This document shows, one piece after another, positions 6,066 through 11,563 of a stretch of 11,563 bases of DNA. The translations under genes were made by a program, and so were the position numbers. The notes under the pieces are model-generated. The model was not told where the DNA came from, did no database searches, and was given only the letters and a program-made list of their open reading frames with translations. The stretch is from Geobacter sp. UBA4074 (GTDB lineage: Bacteria; Desulfobacterota; Desulfuromonadia; Geobacterales; Pseudopelobacteraceae), in contig DFYU01000096.1 in assembly GCA_002383415.1 (NCBI GenBank), positions 5,045 through 16,607 of the forward strand, in the 5' to 3' direction. Within the stretch, counting starts at the first letter, position 1. The number at the start of each line of letters is the position of its first letter.

Positions 6066-7700
6066 ATGTTGCAGCAATTCGAAAACCTGGGTATCCGTGT
6101 CAAGCTGGTGCTGGCCTTTCTTGTGCTGGCGGTGTTTGCCGGCGCGCTGGGGGTGATGGGTATTGTCAATGTCCAGAAGCTTAAGACCGCCGATGATTTT
6201 ATGTTTAACGGCGTGGTGCTGCCGCAGGCAGAGTTGCGGGATATCACTCAGGCCTTTCTGATGAACCGGATCGTGACCCGTGCCCTGATGGGGACCACCG
6301 ATCCTGATGAGCAGGAAGCGATCGTTGACACCATCCGTGAAAACAACGAACTCATGGCCAAGAAAACCGCCCACTATGAAAAAATCATTGTTGGCAAGGA
6401 AGAAAAGGCCGCCTTCGGTGAGTTCAAGCAGGCCTACGACGCCTATTTACCGCTCTTGAACCAGATGTTGGAGCTTTCTCTGGCCGGTAAGACTGCCGAA
6501 GCGCTGGAGATAGCCCAGAGTGATGCCGGCAAGCAGGCCAATCTGATGCTGCGGGCCTTGGACAAACTGTCCCTGGTGAGCATCAAGCATGCCAAGGAAA
6601 CGGCCCAATTGAATGGTCAGGTGGCCCGCACTGCGCTGCTTCTGTCGGTGACACTGGCGGTGGCGGCAGTGGTCGCGGCCATACTGATTGGACTATTTGC
6701 TGCCGGGCGGATCAGCCGGCCACTGCGTCAGTTGCAGCAGCAGGTGCAGGCGGTGGCTGATGGCGATCTGACCGTAACGGTGTCGGCTTCCTGTTGTGAT
6801 GAGGTGGGGCTTTTGGCCAGTTCATTCGATCAGATGGTCAAGCAACTGCGTGATCTGATCGCACGGGTCTCCGAAACCTCATCCACGGTGGCCAGCGCCA
6901 CTCAGGAACTGCACGGCACCTCGCAGGAGATCGCCTCTGGCGCAGAGGTGGCAGCAGCCCAGACCGTTAATGTCGCCACCGCCAGTGAAGAAATGGCAGC
7001 CACCAGCCATGACATCGCCCACAGCTGTCAGGTGGCGGTCGAAGGGGTGACCCTGGCGGCCCAGACAACCAGCCAAGGTTTTGAAGTGGTGAAGAGCACG
7101 GTCGAGGGGATCAGGTTGCGTGGTGAGTTGACCAAGCAGAACGCACAGTCGATCGCCTCGCTGGGTGAGCGTTCAGATCAGATCGGCGCCATCGTGGCCA
7201 CCATTGAAGATATTGCCGATCAGACCAACCTGCTGGCCCTGAACGCCGCCATTGAGGCCGCCCGGGCTGGTGAGATGGGGCGTGGCTTTGCGGTGGTGGC
7301 CGATGAGGTGCGTGCCCTGGCCGAGCGCACTACCCGGGCCACCAAAGAGATTAGCGACATGATCCGTGCGATACAGGCCGAGACCAGGACCGCCATCGTC
7401 TCGATGGAAGAGGGGGTGCGCGGTACCGAGAAGGGGGCTGCCGAGGCGGCGCAACTGGAGACCTCGTTGCAGAACATCCTTGAGCAGGTTAACGCCGTTA
7501 CCGACCAGGTTAATCAGATCGCCACGGCTGCTGAGGAACAAAGCGCAACCACCGGCGAGATTACCGACAACATCCATCGGCTGACCCAGATCATCCAGGA
7601 TACGGCCCGTGGTTCCCATCAGACCGCCTCATCGGCCTCTGATCTGTCCAGCCTGTCAGATGGGTTGCAACGGCTGGTGTCGAGATTCAGACTGTCTTAG
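6066..7700 (+). CDS. Methyl-accepting chemotaxis protein with 4HB sensor domain
   Basis: 544 residues. A transmembrane receptor that would control a CheA kinase through CheW. Domains in order: cytoplasmic stub, TM1 about 12-34, periplasmic four-helix-bundle sensor (4HB_MCP type) about 36-186, TM2 about 189-211, HAMP about 212-265, then the coiled-coil signalling domain to the end. The conserved hairpin tip is clear near residues 380-412 (IADQTNLLALNAAIEAARAG, then GRGFAVVADEVR). No C-terminal NWETF-like pentapeptide for CheR/CheB tethering is present. The start is ATG 6066, because AAAGGAG (6053-6059) sits 6 bases before it; a TTG at 6045 overlapping the HEAT gene stop is in frame but has no such site. 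Ligand unknown: the 4HB type does not predict it. Last gene before a strong hairpin. Confidence 0.93.
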   Translation: MLQQFENLGIRVKLVLAFLVLAVFAGALGVMGIVNVQKLKTADDFMFNGVVLPQAELRDITQAFLMNRIVTRALMGTTDPDEQEAIVDTIRENNELMAKKTAHYEKIIVGKEEKAAFGEFKQAYDAYLPLLNQMLELSLAGKTAEALEIAQSDAGKQANLMLRALDKLSLVSIKHAKETAQLNGQVARTALLLSVTLAVAAVVAAILIGLFAAGRISRPLRQLQQQVQAVADGDLTVTVSASCCDEVGLLASSFDQMVKQLRDLIARVSETSSTVASATQELHGTSQEIASGAEVAAAQTVNVATASEEMAATSHDIAHSCQVAVEGVTLAAQTTSQGFEVVKSTVEGIRLRGELTKQNAQSIASLGERSDQIGAIVATIEDIADQTNLLALNAAIEAARAGEMGRGFAVVADEVRALAERTTRATKEISDMIRAIQAETRTAIVSMEEGVRGTEKGAAEAAQLETSLQNILEQVNAVTDQVNQIATAAEEQSATTGEITDNIHRLTQIIQDTARGSHQTASSASDLSSLSDGLQRLVSRFRLS

Positions 7701-7728
7701 GCAGGTAGCGGTCTCGGATAGATGCATG

Positions 7729-7774
7729 CGAAACGCCAACGGGCGGGGAAACTTCCCCGCCCGTTGGCGTTTCG
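7729..7774. terminator. Perfect 22-bp inverted repeat, probable bidirectional terminator
   Basis: Bases 7729-7750 and 7753-7774 are exact reverse complements around the two bases AC. The stem centre is GGGGAAACTTCCCC and the outer ends are CGAAACGC/GCGTTTCG. It lies 28 bases after the MCP stop and 2 bases before the stop codon of the convergent GGDEF-EAL gene, so it could end both transcripts. No long T run follows on either side; the only T-rich piece is GTTTCGTGTT inside and after the 3' arm. Confidence 0.75.
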
Positions 7775-7776
7775 TG

Positions 7777-10563
7777 TTACTGGTTCTCGGCCCTGGCCCT
7801 GATGAAGCTGGTCAGATCCCGTTCCGACAACGGCTTGCTCAGGTGGTAGCCCTGAATCTCATCGCAGCCACGGTCTTCAAGGAAAGCCAGTTGTTCGATG
7901 GTCTCGACCCCTTCCGCAATCACCTGCAGCTTGAGGGAGTGGGCCATGGCGATGATCGCATCGGTGATGGCTGCGTCATCCGGGTCCACCAGGATGTCGT
8001 TTACGAATGACTTGTCGATCTTGAGACGATCAAGCGGGAAGTGCTTCAGGTAGGAAAGGGACGAATAGCCGGTGCCGAAGTCGTCGATGGCCAGTTGTAC
8101 GCCCATCTTCTTAAGAACCCGCAGTCGTTGGAGCGCCTGCTGTTGATCGGAAACCAGCATGCTTTCGGTCAGTTCAAGCTCCAGCAGCCCCGGGGGGAGC
8201 CCGCTATCGGCCAGGGCTGCCGCCACCTGGTCGACAAAATCAGGTTCGATGAACTGGCGACCGGAGATATTGACCGCAATGCGCAGCTGGGGTAGGCCGT
8301 CTTTGATCCAGGCCGCATTCTGGAAGCAGGCGCTGCGTAGCACCCATTCTCCCAGTTTAATGATGAAGCCGCTCTCCTCGGCCAGCGGTATAAAACGATC
8401 AGGACTGATGAAGCCCAGCTCCGGGTGCCGCCAGCGCAGCAGAGCTTCCATGCCGATCACGCGGTTGCTCTTGAGGTCCAGCTGGGGCTGGAAGTGCAGA
8501 TAGAAATCACCGTTTGCCAACCCTGTCGGCATACTGTTGTCCAGGGCCAGCATCTCGGCCGCCTGGGCGTTCATATCACGTGCATAGAAACGGAAGCTGT
8601 TCTTGCCGCCCCGTTTGGCATCGTACATGGCGGTTTCAGCGTTTTTAAGCAGGGTTTCGGGGTCTTTGCCATCAGTGGGGCAGAGGGCGATACCGATGCT
8701 GCCGGTCAGCACTACCTGTTGCCCGGCGCTGATCGCAAACGGTTCGCTCAGGCTGGCCAGGATCCGGTAGGCCATGGTGACCGCTTCGTGTTTACTCTCA
8801 CGGCCCTGCAGGATGAAAGCGAACACGTCGCCGCCAAAGCGGCAGAGGGTGTCGTCGGCATGCATCAGTGCACGCAGCCGCTCGGCAGTCATGATCAACA
8901 GCCGGTCACCCACCTCGTGTCCCATGGTATCGTTGATCAGTTTAAAACGATCAAGTCCAAAGAACAGTACGGCCATCAGCCCGTGTTCAGTGACGGTGCG
9001 GGGGGTTTGGACGGTTAGCCGATCAACGAACAGGGTGCGGTTCGGCAGCCCGGTCAGCAGGTCATGCAGCACCAGGTGCGACACCTGATCGGCCAGCAGC
9101 TTCTTGTCGGTGATATCGCACAGGCTGCCACGGCGCCCCAGATACTGGTTCTGTTCGTCGTAGATCTGGCGGCAGTTGCGGCGAATCCAGCGGGTGCTGC
9201 CGTCTTTGGTTATGATCCGGTATTCGAGTTCACCTCCCAGGCAGAACTCATTGCCTTGCTGGCCTTCCATCGCCTCCAGTAGATGTCGGTCTGCCGGATG
9301 TATGATTTCTTCCATCAGCTGCGGGTTGCTGTAGAAATCACCCATGCTGTAGCCGGTGACCTCCAGGCAGGAGGGCGATACAAACTCGAAGTCGTTGTCG
9401 GGACGGCGCCAGTAGGTAAAGTCGTTGGAAAACTCACTGACAACCCGGTAGCGCTGTTCGCTTTCCTGCAACTCAAAGGTGCGCTGTTCAACCTCCTGCA
9501 CCATGGTGTTGAAGGCCTTGATCAGCCGGCCGATCTCGCCGTTTGTATCGAGATGGAGCAGGCGGTCGCTACCCTGTTTATGCGACAGCTGTTCGACGTG
9601 GCGGGCCAGTTGCGCCAGCGGACGGGTCAGCAGACGCATGACCAGAAACACCACCAGCACTGCCGCGGCCATGCCCAGCAGGGTTGCCAGGACGAACCAC
9701 ATCCGTATGGTTCGTATCGGGGCGTAGACTTCAGTGGCCGGGATGCTGGCAGCCAGTACCCAGTCGGCAGTCTCCAGTCGGTGTAGATACGTAAAGGTTG
9801 GCAACTGGTAGCGGTTTATGTTGGTAAGCGCCACAGAACCCTGTTTAAGCGCCTGGTCGACCGCCTCTGACACTTCCGACACTGACTGGCGACCGATCAT
9901 CTCGGGATTGGCGTGGGCCACCACCTGATGATCATCACTGATCAGTCTGATCACACCGTTAACGCCGCTGGGCTCCTGCATATGTTCCGACAGCCGGTTG
10001 GGGCGTTTCAGATCTACGCTGCCTGCCAGCACCGCGCGTATGCGCCCGTTACGTACCACCGGGACAAACATGAAGGCCTGCAGTCCGTCATCGGCGGCAC
10101 AGCAGGCGGTTGGAGAGCTGACCTGAGGCTTGGCGGTTGCCAGCGCCTTTTTAAACGCCGGCTGCCCTGCAAAGGATGACAGCCGGTGCTGGTCATGTGC
10201 TAACGAGGGATATTCGGCAATCAGGCGGCCATCAGCAGCAAGCATGAACAGGTGGCCAGTAAAGAAATTGTACAGCCCGGTTCGTGATTTAAGGAACGTG
10301 AGTGCACCGGCTTCTGATTGCAGGGCCTGTTCCGGCAGGTTGTCGGCGTTACGCTGCAGGGCATCCTTGGCATAGCGCAACGAATTGTCGACGTTCATGC
10401 TGAGCAGTCGCACTACATTGGCCTGATTTGTACGGACAGAGGCCTCGTGGAGTCGCTCGAAATAGGAGAGCGTGCCCCCGGCCGTAATCAGCATCAGCAA
10501 GAGCACCAGGCCAGATACCGCCAGGGTCATTTTGGTGCGCAATGAAAGGTGGTGGTAACGCAT
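7777..10563 (-). CDS. Membrane-bound Cache-HAMP-PAS-GGDEF-EAL protein, probable c-di-GMP phosphodiesterase
   Basis: 928 residues. TM1 about 12-33; periplasmic Cache-like sensor about 35-285; TM2 about 288-311; HAMP about 312-365; PAS about 373-495; GGDEF about 505-660; EAL about 680-925. The EAL domain has its full set of motifs: EAL at 706-708, NISGRQF, LELELTES, DDFGTGYSS from 827, LKIDKSFV, VIAEGVET and QGYHLSKP, so it should hydrolyse c-di-GMP to pGpG. The GGDEF domain is degenerate: the motif is GGDVF at 577-581, and the usual Asp two residues before LD-R-FK is Gly536 (FGLDRFK). These are the two positions that bind metal in PleD-type cyclases, so cyclase activity is unlikely, though IND and GHEVGD remain and GTP may still bind. 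Vicinal cysteines C154-C155 lie in the sensor. No promoter is convincing (a TTGACG in the upstream gap lacks a good -10), and the nearest GGAG is 15 bases before the ATG. Confidence 0.93.
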   Translation of the reverse strand: MRYHHLSLRTKMTLAVSGLVLLLMLITAGGTLSYFERLHEASVRTNQANVVRLLSMNVDNSLRYAKDALQRNADNLPEQALQSEAGALTFLKSRTGLYNFFTGHLFMLAADGRLIAEYPSLAHDQHRLSSFAGQPAFKKALATAKPQVSSPTACCAADDGLQAFMFVPVVRNGRIRAVLAGSVDLKRPNRLSEHMQEPSGVNGVIRLISDDHQVVAHANPEMIGRQSVSEVSEAVDQALKQGSVALTNINRYQLPTFTYLHRLETADWVLAASIPATEVYAPIRTIRMWFVLATLLGMAAAVLVVFLVMRLLTRPLAQLARHVEQLSHKQGSDRLLHLDTNGEIGRLIKAFNTMVQEVEQRTFELQESEQRYRVVSEFSNDFTYWRRPDNDFEFVSPSCLEVTGYSMGDFYSNPQLMEEIIHPADRHLLEAMEGQQGNEFCLGGELEYRIITKDGSTRWIRRNCRQIYDEQNQYLGRRGSLCDITDKKLLADQVSHLVLHDLLTGLPNRTLFVDRLTVQTPRTVTEHGLMAVLFFGLDRFKLINDTMGHEVGDRLLIMTAERLRALMHADDTLCRFGGDVFAFILQGRESKHEAVTMAYRILASLSEPFAISAGQQVVLTGSIGIALCPTDGKDPETLLKNAETAMYDAKRGGKNSFRFYARDMNAQAAEMLALDNSMPTGLANGDFYLHFQPQLDLKSNRVIGMEALLRWRHPELGFISPDRFIPLAEESGFIIKLGEWVLRSACFQNAAWIKDGLPQLRIAVNISGRQFIEPDFVDQVAAALADSGLPPGLLELELTESMLVSDQQQALQRLRVLKKMGVQLAIDDFGTGYSSLSYLKHFPLDRLKIDKSFVNDILVDPDDAAITDAIIAMAHSLKLQVIAEGVETIEQLAFLEDRGCDEIQGYHLSKPLSERDLTSFIRARAENQ

Positions 10564-10646
10564 GGCGGTCGGACAAAACTCCGTAACTAAGTAGTACCTA
10601 GTGCGGTAGCAGTATTTTAGGGCTGCGTCAAGACTGATGATAGTGT

Positions 10647-11563
10647 TTACAGGCCGCCCATGCAGAGGTATTTCACCTCCACAAACTCCTCAATGCCGTA
10701 TTTAGAACCTTCGCGGCCGACTCCCGATTCCTTGACCCCTCCGAAGGGGGCCACCTCGGTGGATACCAGCCCGGTATTGATCCCCACCATGCCGTATTCC
10801 AGCGCTTCGGACACCCGCCAGACCCGGCCGATATCGCGGGTGTAAAGGTATGATGCCAGGCCGAACTCGGTGTCATTGGCCATCTGGATCGCCTCGGCCT
10901 CGGTCTCGAACTTGAAGATCGGCGCCACGGGGCCGAAGGTTTCTTCCCGGGCCACCAGCATCTGCGGGGTGACGTTGCAGAGGATGGTGGGCTGGAAGAA
11001 GGTGCCCCCCAGCGCGTGACGTTTGCCTCCCAGGGCGACGGTGGCCCCTTTGGCTACGGCGTCGGCGATATGTTCCTCAACCTTCTCAACCGAGGCCTCA
11101 TCGATCAGCGGCCCCTGCTGTACCTCGCCCTTCAGCCCGTCCCCCACCTTCATGGCGGCAACTGCGGTTGCCAGCTTTTGAGCAAAGGTATCATACACGC
11201 CGGCCTGTACCAACAGGCGGTTGGTGCAGACGCAGGTCTGGCCTGTGTTGCGGTACTTGGAGGCCACGGCCCCCTCCACGGCGGCGTCCAGGTCGGCGTC
11301 ATCAAAGACGATGAACGGCGCGTTGCCCCCCAGTTCCATGGAGACCTTCTTCATGGTCTCTGCACACTGGGCGGTCAACTGTTTGCCGATCTCGGTGGAA
11401 CCGGTGAAGGTCAGCTTGCGCACGATCGGGTTGCTGGTCAGCTCATCGCCGATCTCTTTTGATGAACCGGTGATCACGCTGAACACCCCGGCCGGGATGC
11501 CGGCCCGTTCACCCAGCTCGGCCAGGGCCAAGGCGGAATAGGGGGTGGCGGTGGCCGGTTTGA
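10647..11563 (-). CDS. gabD: Succinate-semialdehyde dehydrogenase (GabD type), 5' end cut off by the window edge
   Basis: The reading frame is open to the right edge, giving 304 residues that correspond to the C-terminal two-thirds of a roughly 480-residue aldehyde dehydrogenase. An in-frame TTG at 11531 is internal: the bases before it encode KPATATPYSA, a conserved family segment. The enzyme oxidises succinate semialdehyde to succinate with NAD(P)+, the last step of the GABA shunt. Visible motifs: TFTGSTEIG (cofactor loop), MELGGNAP with the general-base Glu at 11334-11336, GQTCVCTNR with the catalytic Cys at 11232-11234, EETFGP, and APFGGVKESGVGREG near the end. CVC with two cysteines and NTGLVSTEVAPFGG are typical of GabD rather than other aldehyde dehydrogenases. 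Closely related semialdehyde dehydrogenases (for example glutarate semialdehyde) cannot be excluded. It ends 83 bases before the GGDEF-EAL gene on the same strand; no hairpin is clear in the gap. Confidence 0.92.
   Translation of the reverse strand, partial: KPATATPYSALALAELGERAGIPAGVFSVITGSSKEIGDELTSNPIVRKLTFTGSTEIGKQLTAQCAETMKKVSMELGGNAPFIVFDDADLDAAVEGAVASKYRNTGQTCVCTNRLLVQAGVYDTFAQKLATAVAAMKVGDGLKGEVQQGPLIDEASVEKVEEHIADAVAKGATVALGGKRHALGGTFFQPTILCNVTPQMLVAREETFGPVAPIFKFETEAEAIQMANDTEFGLASYLYTRDIGRVWRVSEALEYGMVGINTGLVSTEVAPFGGVKESGVGREGSKYGIEEFVEVKYLCMGGL

Noticed and set aside
10564..10646. Promoter for the GGDEF-EAL gene from TTGACG
   Set aside because: At a 17-base spacing the -10 would be TACCGC, a poor match; other hexamers such as TAAAAT have the wrong spacing.
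11529..11531. TTG at 11531 as the start of the aldehyde dehydrogenase
   Set aside because: The frame stays open to the edge and the upstream residues KPATATPYSA match the conserved family sequence, so the gene continues outside the window.

Overview
The window looks like chromosomal DNA of a GC-rich Gram-negative bacterium. The gene content (EAL-HDOD protein, 4HB chemoreceptor, large PAS-GGDEF-EAL protein, MutS2 together with a short GGQ release factor, GabD-type dehydrogenase) fits Geobacter/Trichlorobacter-like Desulfuromonadota. That placement is inference: there is no rRNA or other taxonomic marker here. I see no insertion sequence, phage gene, tRNA, rRNA or CRISPR array.

Layout. Bases 1-3114 (minus strand) hold a tightly coupled three-gene run, transcribed right to left: an EAL-HDOD regulator, a 124-residue GGQ peptidyl-tRNA hydrolase resembling ArfB/MTRFR, and mutS2, which runs off the left edge. 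Both junctions are overlapping stop/start codons. A well-formed sigma70-type promoter (6-bp -35, 17-bp spacer, TATACT) lies about 60 bases upstream of the first gene. The 191-base gap to the right is divergent and also holds a weaker promoter for the plus-strand genes.

Bases 3306-7700 (plus strand) hold plsC-like acyltransferase, rnhA, a 517-residue HEAT-like alpha-helical protein of unknown function, and a chemoreceptor (MCP). They are spaced so closely (20-base overlap, 21 bases, 17 bases) that they could be one transcript. rnhA starts on TTG inside the end of plsC, and its first ~28 codons are made of two blocks of heptanucleotide tandem repeats. A perfect 22-bp inverted repeat after the MCP separates it from a convergent gene.

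Bases 7777-10563 (minus) encode a membrane-bound Cache-HAMP-PAS-GGDEF-EAL protein. Its cyclase domain has lost two metal-binding acidic residues while its EAL domain is intact, so it is most likely a c-di-GMP phosphodiesterase. Bases 10647-11563 (minus) encode the C-terminal part of a GabD-type succinate-semialdehyde dehydrogenase, cut by the right edge.

The most interesting possibility is the coupling of a compact GGQ release factor to MutS2. Bacterial MutS2 is known to act on collided ribosomes, and the mitochondrial GGQ protein MTRFR releases chains from split large subunits. The pair could be a ribosome-splitting plus chain-release module, with a c-di-GMP-type regulatory protein as the first gene of the operon.
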